Source of the DNA: SLJN01 sp964505385
Lineage (GTDB): Bacteria > Bacteroidota > Rhodothermia > Balneolales > Natronogracilivirgulaceae
Length of the DNA stretch: 64,000 nucleotides
Direction of reading: 5' to 3'
NCBI GenBank assembly: GCA_964505385.1
Contig: CAZDIA010000003.1
Coordinates: 1-64,000 of the forward strand
The position numbers and the translations under genes were made by a program. This document shows positions 17,434 to 27,251 of this stretch, in pieces (position 1 is the first letter of the stretch; every line of letters starts with the position of its first letter). The notes under the pieces are model-generated. The model worked only from the letters and a program-made list of their open reading frames with translations. It did no database searches and was not told the DNA's origin.

Positions 17434-17816
17434 TAAATTACTCTTTTGTTAACAATATTGTGCTGAAGTGTTATTATAATAATTACTTATCATTCAATTT
17501 AAAAATGGGATGTCGCAACACTCCTCGACTTGCTGATTTCACTTAATTTATTGGATCAAAACTCATTGCATTACTTTGATGATTGTTCATGATTGCCCGT
17601 AAAGAAGTTTTTTACTTTAGGATGCAATCTGTGCCGGTGACAGAAGCTTCTAAAAACCACTTAAGTGTCTTTCACTGGAAGCAAGAAACCTGTCAATACC
17701 TCGATCAGTAGTATGTCACAAATTGTGCCATGACAGCCCCCCTCCATTTCTCCCGACTACATCGAGATTCAGTCGGGGTGACAAATGGGGCTTACATCTA
17801 AACCTCATTTCTCATC
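17434..17816. other. Intergenic region with an imperfect hairpin
   Basis: No coding frame is convincing. An imperfect inverted repeat spans 17737-17790, with CCCCTCCATTTCTCCCGACT opposed by AGTCGGGGTGACAAATGGGG around a short loop containing ATCGAGATT. It may be a palindromic repeat. The rest is AT-rich upstream DNA of the M14 gene. Confidence 0.5.
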
Positions 17817-17818
17817 AA

Positions 17819-17856
17819 AAAAATCCGGCTCCTGATTATTCAGAAGCCGGATTTTT
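17819..17856 (-). terminator. Intrinsic terminator of the propeller-amidohydrolase gene
   Basis: Read on the minus strand: AAAAATCCGGCT, a 14-nt loop, AGCCGGATTTTT and further Ts. A 12-bp perfect stem 26 bp beyond the stop codon. Confidence 0.88.
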
Positions 17857-17881
17857 AAATTCCAGCTATTGAAGAGTTCGG

Positions 17882-20800
17882 TTATTGATGCGTATGTATC
17901 TGCCCATTGCAGATGCAGTACTCGCCCGCTGGCTGCGTTTCGCCCTGGCTTTGCAGATGCCAGTCAAACTGCTCGCCGCGTTCAGTCTGCTCCCACCAGA
18001 ACGGCATGCGCTCGCGCGGGTGGTTGCCGATCTCGTCCATCGTATCCGCATCGAAGAGCCGGCCGTTGATCATGGTATAGCTCACATACTCGGAATCCCT
18101 CAGATTTTGATCCGGATTTCCATCAATTACGATCAGATCGGCAAGTTTGCCTTCCTCTATGGATCCCAGATGGTCAGCCATGCCAATGTAATTGGCCGGA
18201 TTGTAGGTGGATGCGCGGATCGCTTCAAGCTCCGACATACCGCCCTGCTCGAAAATCCACATTTCCCAATGCGCGGCAAGACCCTGCATCTGTCCATGTG
18301 AGCCCATATTTACATTAACACCGGCATCCATCAGATCTTTGGATTTGGCGGCGCTGGTGATGTGCCCCGCTTCGTACTCCTCATCCGGTATCTTCATACG
18401 ATGGCGGGAAAGCGGATCAACAACCGTGCGCGGAGTGAAATTCAACAGCCGCTCTTTCTCCCAGACATTGGTAGTCTGGTAGAAATAATTCTCACCGCGG
18501 ATACTGCCGTAGTTCACTACATGCGTCGGCGTGTAGCCGGTTTCACTGTGGCTCCACATATTGGTGACATCATCATATATCGGGTAGATCGGAATGTTGT
18601 GCTCAATGCCGGAGTGACCATCCATCACCATCGACATGTTGTGGGTGTAGGTTGATCCGCCTTCCGGATGCACCATAATTCCCAGCTCCTGAGCCGCTTC
18701 CATCACTTGCTGCCGCTGATCCCTTCGCGGCTGATTATAACTCTTCACCGTAAATGCCCCGAACGCCTGAGTGCGGCGCAGATGCGAAAAGGCATCATCC
18801 AGATCGTTGATGATCGCCCGGAAATCGCCTTCCGCGCCGTAAAGAATCCGGCCGGTTGAGAAGACCCGAGGGCCTACCATATTTCCGGCTCGCACCATTT
18901 CGGATTGCGAGAAAATCATCTCGGTGTTGGAGGATGGATCATGCGCCGTTGTGACACCATATGCCAGATTCGCGAAATACTCCCACTGCTGATTCGGGCT
19001 CAATCCGTACCGAAAATTTCCGATATGGGCGTGCGCATCAACCAGGCCGGGCATTATGGTTTTACCTCCGGCATCTTTGACGTATGCGTTGTCCGGAATA
19101 TCGACTTCTCCGGTTTCACCAACCGCTTCTATCTGATTTTCCCGAACCACAACAGTGCCGTCTTCAATTACTTCATCATCTTCGTTTACAGTGATGATAC
19201 CTGCGTTTGTGATGGCGACAACCCCATCAGGCACATCCGATTCCAGTTCCAGGCCGATATCGATGCCCTCACTGTCTCCCAGCGGCAGGTTTCCTTCGCC
19301 GCCTTCATTTAGAAAGTCGAAGGCTTCATCCAGAGAGACCGAAAAATACTCTTTGCCGAGCGTCCAGTGAAGTTCATCGCTGTCACCTGACCAATGCAGG
19401 CTGATGCCGGCATCTTCTGCAACATGCGTAACCGGAATAGCGCGGGTGTCCGCAGTAAGCGTTATATCCTGACCACTTCGCGGCATCGGCGCGATGTACA
19501 CTTTGAACAGCTCATTAAAAGCGATCCATTTTCCATCAGGACTTGGCACAAAGTTGTTGGCGTACTGCGAGTCGAAGTGATCCCGCTCATCCTGCCCGTT
19601 CAGATCGACACTCTTGAACTGATGATTCGGATATCCTCCGGTCTGGAAGAAAATCCGCTCACCGTCTGCAGTAAAGCGCGCATTAGAGCCGGAATCCAGA
19701 ATTCGTTCGGCATCTTCGCCGTCCGATGTCATAGTGTAAATGCCGGGTTCCAGCACATGCACGTGACCCTGATGATTATTCCCGGATTCTTTTCGGTATA
19801 CGATCATCTCACCATCCGGACTGAATCGCGGCTTACGGTAAATGCCTTTTTCATCCGTAAGCTGTTCGGTTTCGCCGGTCGTCATATTGCGACGGTGGAT
19901 GGCTCCGAGCTCTTCATCATGCCAGGTAGTATAAAGCATGTATTCTCCGTCCGGAGAAAAGCTCGGCTCAAACTCGAGAACATCCTCGCTGTCGGTCAGC
20001 CGCTCAGGTGTTCCCTCCGGCAAATCGCGCTCATATAAAAAACCGGCTGCGTTGAAAATCAGCTTATCTCCATCAGGAGAGGTTTTGGCCTGGCGAATGG
20101 CTTTGGATTCAAAACTTTCCGGGGCGGGATCATGCTCAAAACGCACTGCTTCGGCAACTTGCTGGTTAACTTCCGCCTCAAACGGAATGGTTTCAACATC
20201 GTAGGAATCCACATCCAGTTTGCGGATCTCCCCGTCGGCATAAAAAATGAGATGGTCGCCATCCGGAGTCCAATTGAAATTGGTGTACGGACCAAAAATC
20301 GCCCAGGCGTTCTGCTGATCGCGGCTGAGCTCATCATAAACCGGCCACTCTTCTCCGGTGTTCAGGTCGCGCAGATAAAGTACCGACTTTTCGCGAACCC
20401 GTTTGATGAACGCCATTGTGTCACCATCCGGAGAAATTGTCGGGCTGATCGCACCTCCGGCTCCGCCGGTAATTCGCTTGGTTTCACCGGTTTCGCGGTC
20501 ATACCGGTTGATCACATAAATCTGTGAATTGGGATCTTTATCATACTGAAACATCCCGCCGGGATACACATCCTGGCTGTAGTATACATATTTACCATCC
20601 TGCGTAGCAAAAGGCTGACCGAGATCCTGCTGATCGTTCATCCGCTCAACAAGCTGGATGCCGGAGCCCCCGGTTTTGTGATACATCCACAGCTCACCTG
20701 CCCCAAGCGAGCGGGTTGAGGTAAAATGCTTGCGAGCAATCAGATATTCACCATCTTCGGTCCATACCGCATTGTTCAATAGGCGAAAATCCTCATGCGT

Positions 20801-21193
20801 AACCTGCCGGGCGTCGGATCCGTCGCGATCCATCACCCAGATATTATCCCCGCCGCCGGCATCGCTGGTAAAAGAAATTTGCTCACCGTCGGGGCTGAAT
20901 CGCGGCTGCACCTCATAAGCGTGATATTCGCGAAGCGGAGTAGCCTCACCGCCGTCTATCGGCATGATGTAAATATTTCCAAGGATATCAAAGACGATTT
21001 CCTCGCCATCCGGACTCACATCCAGATTCATCCAGGTGCCTTCATCAACGGTAAAACTGACATCCTGCATTTCAATATTGTCATAGGGATCATTGACATC
21101 CCACTCGTCGTCGTTTTCCTGAGCTGTAGCTGCGGGTGATCCGCAGGCGCTCATTCCAAATCCGAATAAGAGAATCAGTAGAATACGATACAT
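17882..21193 (-). CDS. Lipoprotein: TolB/PD40 beta-propeller fused to amidohydrolase
   Basis: An 1103-aa exported protein with a lipobox-like GMSAC giving Cys17. Residues about 55-620 carry many repeats of the PD40/WD40-like motif (SPDGE..., FSPDG, TSDG), forming one or two TolB-like propellers. From about 660 a metal-dependent amidohydrolase begins (IMPGLVDAHAHIG near 715, a Lys in FTVKSYNQ, then HPEGG and DGHSGIEHN), closing with the family's composite-domain strand (GSIEEGKLADLIVIDGNP). Related proteins are annotated as amidohydrolases or imidazolonepropionase-like; peptide or cyclic-amide hydrolysis is likely but the substrate is unknown. The propeller may gate or bind peptides as in S9 enzymes. 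Confidence 0.88.
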   Translation of the reverse strand: MYRILLILLFGFGMSACGSPAATAQENDDEWDVNDPYDNIEMQDVSFTVDEGTWMNLDVSPDGEEIVFDILGNIYIMPIDGGEATPLREYHAYEVQPRFSPDGEQISFTSDAGGGDNIWVMDRDGSDARQVTHEDFRLLNNAVWTEDGEYLIARKHFTSTRSLGAGELWMYHKTGGSGIQLVERMNDQQDLGQPFATQDGKYVYYSQDVYPGGMFQYDKDPNSQIYVINRYDRETGETKRITGGAGGAISPTISPDGDTMAFIKRVREKSVLYLRDLNTGEEWPVYDELSRDQQNAWAIFGPYTNFNWTPDGDHLIFYADGEIRKLDVDSYDVETIPFEAEVNQQVAEAVRFEHDPAPESFESKAIRQAKTSPDGDKLIFNAAGFLYERDLPEGTPERLTDSEDVLEFEPSFSPDGEYMLYTTWHDEELGAIHRRNMTTGETEQLTDEKGIYRKPRFSPDGEMIVYRKESGNNHQGHVHVLEPGIYTMTSDGEDAERILDSGSNARFTADGERIFFQTGGYPNHQFKSVDLNGQDERDHFDSQYANNFVPSPDGKWIAFNELFKVYIAPMPRSGQDITLTADTRAIPVTHVAEDAGISLHWSGDSDELHWTLGKEYFSVSLDEAFDFLNEGGEGNLPLGDSEGIDIGLELESDVPDGVVAITNAGIITVNEDDEVIEDGTVVVRENQIEAVGETGEVDIPDNAYVKDAGGKTIMPGLVDAHAHIGNFRYGLSPNQQWEYFANLAYGVTTAHDPSSNTEMIFSQSEMVRAGNMVGPRVFSTGRILYGAEGDFRAIINDLDDAFSHLRRTQAFGAFTVKSYNQPRRDQRQQVMEAAQELGIMVHPEGGSTYTHNMSMVMDGHSGIEHNIPIYPIYDDVTNMWSHSETGYTPTHVVNYGSIRGENYFYQTTNVWEKERLLNFTPRTVVDPLSRHRMKIPDEEYEAGHITSAAKSKDLMDAGVNVNMGSHGQMQGLAAHWEMWIFEQGGMSELEAIRASTYNPANYIGMADHLGSIEEGKLADLIVIDGNPDQNLRDSEYVSYTMINGRLFDADTMDEIGNHPRERMPFWWEQTERGEQFDWHLQSQGETQPAGEYCICNGQIHTHQ

Positions 21194-21463
21194 ATAAATG
21201 TTATTTCGGTTGAAGTTTATTTAATCCTGACGGTTTAATATTGATGTTTTGTTTCAACCGTGCAACATTTATTACATGAATTTTTGATTCTAACCGGATT
21301 GCGCGATCGGATTGATCATCTGAACAGCCCGTCCGGATTCAACAGAAACAAGAATTTTTCGCCTTGCCCGGGGATTCATAATCAACAGTAAAATCATCCT
21401 TCAATAATTCATTCAGTCAATATTTTTTCACTATATTTTGGTGATCATTATTTCAGATGTGAT

Positions 21464-22159
21464 ATGCCTGAATCTTCAATATTACTTACCGGAGCAAGCA
21501 GAGGTATCGGCTACAAAACTGCCATCGAGTTAGCCCAAAGAGGTTACCGGGTGGTCGGTGTGGCAAGAAGTGAAGAAAAACTAAAAAACCTGCAAACTCT
21601 ATATCCCAAACACTTCCAGCCGGTATCTGTTGACCTTTCCAAAATTGACGAAACAAAACTTTTGACGGATGCACTCTCGGACTTCGCACCATTTCAGGCT
21701 GTTATCCACAACGCGGGAGGGATCATCAACAAAAAGTTTGATCACCTCACGGATGCCGACTGGCATTATTTAATCGAGCTAAACATAATGGCTGCCGTTC
21801 GTCTGTACAGAAAGCTGCCACCTTACATGCAAATCCCGGGCCATATTCTCACAATCAGCAGTATGGGTGGATATATGGGTGCAACCAAATACCCCGGCCT
21901 TGCAGCCTACAGCACAACCAAAGGTGCTCTTACCACTTTAAGCGAATGCCTTGCTGCCGAATGGCAGGATCAGAAAATTTCAAGCAACTGCTTATGTCTG
22001 GGTGCCGTTCAGACTGAGATGTTTGAAGATGCCTTCCCCGGCATGAGTGCTCCGGTAACTTCTGAGAACATGGCTGAATTTATCGCTGATTTTGCACTTA
22101 AAGGCCACCGGTACTTCAATGGGAAAGTTCTTCCTGTATCTCTTGAAGATCCAAAATAA
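21464..22159 (+). CDS. Short-chain dehydrogenase/reductase
   Basis: A 231-aa classical SDR. The NAD(P) motif TGASRGIG is at 9-16, NAGG at 83-86, the catalytic Ser at 132-133 (ISSMGG), and Tyr149/Lys153 in YSTTKG. All active-site residues are present. Arg at 28 and Arg36 after the second strand (GVARSEEKL) favour NADP over NAD. The next gene starts 20 bp downstream, so co-transcription is possible. Substrate unknown. Confidence 0.9.
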   Translation: MPESSILLTGASRGIGYKTAIELAQRGYRVVGVARSEEKLKNLQTLYPKHFQPVSVDLSKIDETKLLTDALSDFAPFQAVIHNAGGIINKKFDHLTDADWHYLIELNIMAAVRLYRKLPPYMQIPGHILTISSMGGYMGATKYPGLAAYSTTKGALTTLSECLAAEWQDQKISSNCLCLGAVQTEMFEDAFPGMSAPVTSENMAEFIADFALKGHRYFNGKVLPVSLEDPK

Positions 22160-22179
22160 AAAAACAGAAAATCATACTC

Positions 22180-22872
22180 ATGAAAATCAAATTTTTAATT
22201 TTAACACTAATCACAACTTTACTCCTTTTGGTATGGTCGCCTGTCACAAATGAATCAAAGGGGCAGGTCATGAGAGATATATTGATTAACACCGGCACCG
22301 GCACGCTCACCGGCGCCAGCCTCGGTGGCGCGGTGATGCTACTTAATAATGACGGTAACTGGGCGCCTATGAGAGTGGGAGTCGGAACAGGTACACTTTT
22401 CGGTGTCGGGATAGGTTTTTATGATGCTTACCACATACCCAGGGATGACGATTATTATATAGATGCGTTTTTCAGCAGCGGCAGTCACCGTGGCTCCATC
22501 ATCCTGATGGATACCTTTTACGGTGCCGCGACCGGTGCACTGGTCGGTTCGGCAATCGGTTTGATAAGCGGAACCGGCAGTGAGATTTTGGACGGGCTGA
22601 GGGTTGGCACCGCCACAGGAGCATTTATCGGTGCTAGCTTCGGTGTTTTTGATGCATTCATCATAGGTGAGCCGGTACCGTTCGATCAGTATTTTAACGA
22701 ATATATGGGAGCAGCACCTTCTACTTCAGGAATTTTTTCTGTTGATCTGAACGGCACATCGACCGTGGAGTTTATTGAACCAAAACTGATTACCTACCCT
22801 GAAGCCGGTAATCCGTTCAGAATTAATTCCCAATTAGCAGTGCAAATTGGGAAATGGAGTGTCCGGTTTTGA
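22180..22872 (+). CDS. Glycine-zipper-rich exported protein of unknown function
   Basis: A 230-aa protein. The first helix (about 4-22) could be a signal peptide or anchor. The body has two similar blocks, each rich in Gly-Thr-Gly spacing and ending in aromatic-Asp-Ala: RVGVGTGTLFGVGIGFYDAY near residue 65 and RVGTATGAFIGASFGVFDAF near 146. They look like an internal duplication forming glycine-zipper hairpins in a membrane. The C-terminal 60 residues are soluble in character. No known family was recognised. It is convergent with the SGNH gene, with 5 bp between the stops. Confidence 0.7.
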   Translation: MKIKFLILTLITTLLLLVWSPVTNESKGQVMRDILINTGTGTLTGASLGGAVMLLNNDGNWAPMRVGVGTGTLFGVGIGFYDAYHIPRDDDYYIDAFFSSGSHRGSIILMDTFYGAATGALVGSAIGLISGTGSEILDGLRVGTATGAFIGASFGVFDAFIIGEPVPFDQYFNEYMGAAPSTSGIFSVDLNGTSTVEFIEPKLITYPEAGNPFRINSQLAVQIGKWSVRF

Positions 22873-22877
22873 TAAAG

Positions 22878-23753
22878 CTACTTTTTATCTTTCATTTTTG
22901 AGCCTTCATGCACTTTCGCATCACTTGCCAGTAATTTAATTACTTCCCTTGCGGTTACAAGATGCCCAGGCAAAGCGTGATGAAATCCATCGCTCATGTA
23001 GTAAGTAGCTTCCGGTGGATTGCCCAATCTGCTGCCGGTTGGATCCACAATATACCCGGTTTTACCGGCAATCACTTCGCGGTATTCCTGCAGATCCTCC
23101 TCATGCATTACGCCGTGGAACAGCGGAACCTGCGACATCATTTCAGTGATGGGCGGCGTTGGAGTAATCCAAATAAGGGGATTTTCCATTTGCTGGTTAA
23201 GAGCTTCTTCAATAGTGCTGATATTCTCCCAGAATTCAGCAAGTGAGGTAACATTCCTACCTTCGTTGATATGGGGGCGCTGAGCATCATCGTTGCCAAG
23301 AGCGATGAACACCCAATCCGGCTCTCTGCTGATCACATCACGATTGAGACGCAACATTGCATCGGTTGAGTTCTCCGTGCCGAGGCTGGCATCAATCCAG
23401 GTAAAGTTGGCTTTTTCCACCTGTAGCTCCAACGCATATTTTAAAATCTGAAACCACCCCATCCGGTCGTCGGAAACTGAGTCTCCTATCAAAACAATGG
23501 TATCATCAGGATTGAAAGGTAGATCTTCTATCAGATCCTGAATGCCCTCTTCCTTAAGTAGTTCCTCGGCCGCCTGTTTGGTTTGCTTGTCGAAACTTTC
23601 CAGTATTGCTTTGTATTCATCAAAATCAATACCTATAAAATCGGCTACCGCTTCTGAATCGTTGACTCCCGGCAATAACGGATATTTTTTTTCAGGCCGC
23701 AAAAACTGAATCAGATAATCGAGAAGTTTCTCTTTTTCTTCTCTGTTTAGCAT
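22878..23753 (-). CDS. SGNH/GDSL-type hydrolase
   Basis: A 291-aa esterase/lipase-fold protein without a signal peptide. The catalytic serine is Ser92 in LIGDSVSDD (block I), the Gly and Asn of the oxyanion hole are in FIALGNDDAQRP (block III, near 150), and the Asp/His pair is in SDGFHHALPGH near 265-271 (block V). The first 80 residues form a helical extension not found in minimal SGNH enzymes. Acyl or acetyl esters are likely substrates; which one cannot be read. Confidence 0.83.
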   Translation of the reverse strand: MLNREEKEKLLDYLIQFLRPEKKYPLLPGVNDSEAVADFIGIDFDEYKAILESFDKQTKQAAEELLKEEGIQDLIEDLPFNPDDTIVLIGDSVSDDRMGWFQILKYALELQVEKANFTWIDASLGTENSTDAMLRLNRDVISREPDWVFIALGNDDAQRPHINEGRNVTSLAEFWENISTIEEALNQQMENPLIWITPTPPITEMMSQVPLFHGVMHEEDLQEYREVIAGKTGYIVDPTGSRLGNPPEATYYMSDGFHHALPGHLVTAREVIKLLASDAKVHEGSKMKDKK

Positions 23754-23902
23754 AACATAAAATGGTTAGGAGCTTTACATATTTGAAACCCACCCGCAAC
23801 TAATCTCTGATAAAAAGAGTTTCCGGGTAGAATTATCACTTCTCACACCGAACGAAATCAGCAGCCCGGTGTTTGATGTGTTCTTAAATTTATTGCCAGT
23901 TT

Positions 23903-24595
23903 TCAGGCATATTTTGAAATCAGATCATCTACCAACCGCGGCGTGCCCTTAGCTGCGGTATCTTCGATAAAATGCACTTTATTGGAGAAGTGCGCGTCCG
24001 GCCTGCTTGGATCAACAACGTAGATTTCCGTATCAGGCGGAACCTCATTCACCAGCGACGCCGCCGGATAAACCACAAGGGAGGTGCCTATCACCAGCAA
24101 AAGATCCGCTTTCTGTGTCTCTTCGGCAGCGTCAAACATGCGGGGCACCATCTCCCCGAACCAAACGATGTTCGGACGCATTTGCCCGCCTTGCGGGCAG
24201 GTGTCCCCCATATTAATTGAGCCTGCACCTATATCCACAACATAATCGGGATTTTTCTCGCTTCGCGCTTCGTTTAGTTTGCCATGTAAGTGAATGACAT
24301 TCGATGAGCCTGCCTTTTCATGCAGGGTATCCACATTCTGGGTAATTACTGTTACATCAAAATATTCTTCTAGCCGGGCAACTGCCTTGTGCCCGTCATT
24401 CGGTTCCGCATTCATCGCTTTTTCCCGGCGCTGGTTATAAAAATCCAATACTTTTTCCGGATTTTCTCTCCATCCCTCAATTGAGGCAACCTCCATGACA
24501 TCATGACCTTCCCAGAGTCCACCACTGTCACGGAATGTCGAGATGCCACTTTCAGCACTTATACCGGCACCGGTAAGTACTACTATTTTGGGCAT
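23903..24595 (-). CDS. cobB: Sirtuin (NAD-dependent deacylase) lacking zinc cysteines
   Basis: A 230-aa SIR2-family enzyme. The NAD-binding GAGISAESGI is at 9-18, TQNVD at 85-89, catalytic His104 in IHLHG, and GTSLVVYPAA near 170-180. Tyr53 and Arg56 (FYNQRR) reproduce the Tyr-x-x-Arg pair that lets SIRT5 and E. coli CobB remove succinyl and malonyl groups. The small zinc domain normally carries four cysteines. Here only one (Cys133) exists in the whole region, so zinc is probably absent. The reaction releases nicotinamide, the substrate of PncA encoded at 2.6 kb. Confidence 0.9.
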   Translation of the reverse strand: MPKIVVLTGAGISAESGISTFRDSGGLWEGHDVMEVASIEGWRENPEKVLDFYNQRREKAMNAEPNDGHKAVARLEEYFDVTVITQNVDTLHEKAGSSNVIHLHGKLNEARSEKNPDYVVDIGAGSINMGDTCPQGGQMRPNIVWFGEMVPRMFDAAEETQKADLLLVIGTSLVVYPAASLVNEVPPDTEIYVVDPSRPDAHFSNKVHFIEDTAAKGTPRLVDDLISKYA

Positions 24596-24633
24596 AGCTG
24601 AAAGGTAGTTTTAATTTTTTGAGTTTATTAGTC

Positions 24634-26157
24634 TTAAATATTATTACTCCAGTGAGCTGACGCCTGATAATCATCCACTATCATCGGCGAGCTCAACTCC
24701 TGATAAGAAGCTACTAATGAGTTCACTTCCTGTCTCATATGCTCAACGCAGTTATCAATCAATTCTGTGCGAAATCCTTTATTATGCAATGTAAGAACCA
24801 TCTCAAGCGAGAGTACCCGCCCCAGTAACTTACCCAGCTCCACCACCTTATTCTGGGTAATGTCGAACCTTATCTCAAAATTCAGGGTATCTTTGAAATA
24901 ATCCGCGGCGTTTGATGACAATTTATATTCAGATAAAAATTTATAAAGGTTAGATTCTTTATACTTTTTCATCTGCTTCATTACCGCCTCGGCCACCTGT
25001 TGATACAAAATATCATTTGATCCCTCAAAGATCTGGAACGGGCGGCTGTCCACGATAGATCTTCCGGCAATGTGATCGATGCGAAAACCTTTAGCTCCCA
25101 CAAGCTGAAGCAGCGACTGCGCCGCCTCATGCATATAGTCTGTCACAAGGCTTTTGATAGAGTTGGCCGGTATATCGTCCCTGGATAAATCTTTTTCCAC
25201 TCCTCCATGTTCAGCCGTATAGGCGCACATTGCCGAACATGTTGTAAAGTAAGCCTGGAGTTTGGATATTCTGTATTTCACCTGATCATAATCGATCAAA
25301 GGCTTACCACCAACATAGCGCTGCTTGCAATGATCAACCGCTTCATCAAGCATTCTTCGCAGATACCCCATAGCCATTCCGGGAAACTGCAACCTGCTGC
25401 GGTGAAGCAAATCAAGCATCATCATCAACCCGTTCCGTTCCGGTATGAGTTTGTTCTGTTTCGGAACCTGGGCATTGATATCATTTCGGCCGTATGGTAA
25501 AATGTGCAATCCAAGATTCTGATAATATTCAACTACGTTAACTCCCGGTTTGCTCGCATCATACACGAAGAAATCCACATCTCTGGAAAGCTGACCGTTT
25601 TCATCCTTCTTGCGGGCAGTTAACAGCCAATAATTTGCCCAGCCGGTTAGTCCGGCCCAGTGTTTGGTACCTTTTATGCGGTAGCCCTCGTCATTTTCCT
25701 CATAATAGGTTTTCATGTGAAGAGCGTCGGAGCCGAATTCAGGCTCGGTGATCATCAACCCGCCCATGTGGTCGTGATTCAGAAAATTATAAAATACATC
25801 CTCTTTGATTTCCCGGGTGCCATACTTGCCGACAGGCTGCAAAAACAAACCACCGTTTATTCCGAGCATCAGCGATAAGGGTAACGACTGATAGGAACTT
25901 GTCTCAAGAATAGAAAGGCACTCTTTCATATCCACTCCTCTTCCGCCGTATTCATTAGGGATGAAAGGAGCAAGGGGTTTAGAAGTCATTATTTGGCGCT
26001 GATACTGTCGTGACAACCCCCTGTTGAAATTTAAGTCCAGCGAGTAAGGCTCGCCTGAAAAAATATTTTTCAGAGACTCTGTAAATGAATTGAGGTAGGA
26101 AGAAAAGTCCTCAAAGCTTGAATAAATTTTTTCCGATATGGATGATCCGTAATTCAA
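24634..26157 (-). CDS. Acyl-CoA dehydrogenase-family flavoprotein
   Basis: A 507-aa member of the acyl-CoA dehydrogenase superfamily. The N-terminal helical domain, the flavin-contacting GGLMITEPEFGSDALHM segment (near 132-148) and IKGTKHWAGLTGWANYWLL (near 160-180) are typical. The C-terminal domain contains QLVGAKGFRIDHIAGR and IFEGSNDILYQQVAE. It is longer than the usual 380-400 aa, with an N-terminal and a C-terminal extension. The only start that includes the N-terminal region is TTG (26155-26157), because a stop lies upstream; this is unusual. Substrate unknown. The sirtuin gene follows 38 bp downstream. Confidence 0.86.
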   Translation of the reverse strand: MNYGSSISEKIYSSFEDFSSYLNSFTESLKNIFSGEPYSLDLNFNRGLSRQYQRQIMTSKPLAPFIPNEYGGRGVDMKECLSILETSSYQSLPLSLMLGINGGLFLQPVGKYGTREIKEDVFYNFLNHDHMGGLMITEPEFGSDALHMKTYYEENDEGYRIKGTKHWAGLTGWANYWLLTARKKDENGQLSRDVDFFVYDASKPGVNVVEYYQNLGLHILPYGRNDINAQVPKQNKLIPERNGLMMMLDLLHRSRLQFPGMAMGYLRRMLDEAVDHCKQRYVGGKPLIDYDQVKYRISKLQAYFTTCSAMCAYTAEHGGVEKDLSRDDIPANSIKSLVTDYMHEAAQSLLQLVGAKGFRIDHIAGRSIVDSRPFQIFEGSNDILYQQVAEAVMKQMKKYKESNLYKFLSEYKLSSNAADYFKDTLNFEIRFDITQNKVVELGKLLGRVLSLEMVLTLHNKGFRTELIDNCVEHMRQEVNSLVASYQELSSPMIVDDYQASAHWSNNI

Positions 26158-26312
26158 TGTTTTTGTTATTGTTTAAGTTCAACGATGGTTTTTGTGAGAA
26201 CGTGAAAAATACTGACACATTTTAGTATTTCCAGAAACTACCTAAAAGAGTTAAGTTTTTTTTCAATAATCAGTGCCTCCGAGAAAATAACCTTGATTAA
26301 GATTTAAACTTT

Positions 26313-27002
26313 TTATTTAGACACTTCTTTAAAGCCGATCAAATCAACCTCCAGGTCTTCCAGGCGACCGGATGAGATCATTTCATGCAATTCTTCATCA
26401 ATAAAGCGCATAGCCAGAGAGTTCATACAGTAACGGAGACCGGTTGGCTCGGGTCCGTCCTCAAAAACATGTCCAAGATGAGAACCACATCGTGCACAAT
26501 GCACCTCAGTACGCTCACTGAGCAGCCCGTGATCTGGTTTTACCCCAATAAACGTCAGTTCTATCGGAGCAAAATAACTCGGCCAGCCGGAGCTTGAATG
26601 AAATTTAGTTTCAGAAGAAAACAGCGGTGCGGAACACCCCCTGCAAACATAAATCCCTTCTCCTTCTTCTCCATGGTATTCATTAACGAAGGGTGCTTCC
26701 GTACCTTCATTGCGCAGAACCCTATATTCCCGTCCGCTCAGTTTTTCGCGCCACTGCTCTTCGCTCATTTCAAAACTATCTTCATGAGCCGGAAAATGAT
26801 CGCGATCAAACCACACCGGCCACATTCTCTGCTGAATTTCCGCCGGAATTTCACGGTGGATATCCACATTAACCTCGGGATCGTGCAACACCGTACTGGC
26901 TTCACCACCTTCTTCGGTATTATGACCGGACGAATCACACGAGTGCATCAGTAAGAAAGCTGCAAAAATAATAAGGGCTACTGGCATAAGGGGAGATAGC
27001 AT
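26313..27002 (-). CDS. msrB: Exported peptide-methionine (R)-S-oxide reductase
   Basis: A repair enzyme that reduces methionine-R-sulfoxide in proteins. An N-terminal hydrophobic segment ends LLMHSC, a plausible lipobox, so it probably acts in the periplasm on the envelope. A linker of about 70 residues precedes the MsrB domain. The two CxxC zinc pairs (CRGCSAP and CARCGSH) and the catalytic RYCMNSLAMRF near the end are present; Met-Leu replace the usual Ile-Ala around the active site. The ATG at 27000-27002 is preferred to an upstream TTG. Confidence 0.92.
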   Translation of the reverse strand: MLSPLMPVALIIFAAFLLMHSCDSSGHNTEEGGEASTVLHDPEVNVDIHREIPAEIQQRMWPVWFDRDHFPAHEDSFEMSEEQWREKLSGREYRVLRNEGTEAPFVNEYHGEEGEGIYVCRGCSAPLFSSETKFHSSSGWPSYFAPIELTFIGVKPDHGLLSERTEVHCARCGSHLGHVFEDGPEPTGLRYCMNSLAMRFIDEELHEMISSGRLEDLEVDLIGFKEVSK

Positions 27003-27251
27003 TATCAATTTTCATAATATGCGAGGCATAACATCGCAGACTCAAAATTCAATCCTCAAACTGAAAAGAAATATATCAAGAATTCCAAAGATGACTAAAA
27101 ACAATCCTTCTTATTACTCATTACCCAATCTTCGGGATAAGTATTTAAATTTAAGATCTCTCATTTGTTATTTTCCAGGCGGTGTTTCCATTTGCCTGTG
27201 ATGAACCTTACCTTCCAATCGTAACTTTCCACGCTTCTTGTTGCATTTGCA

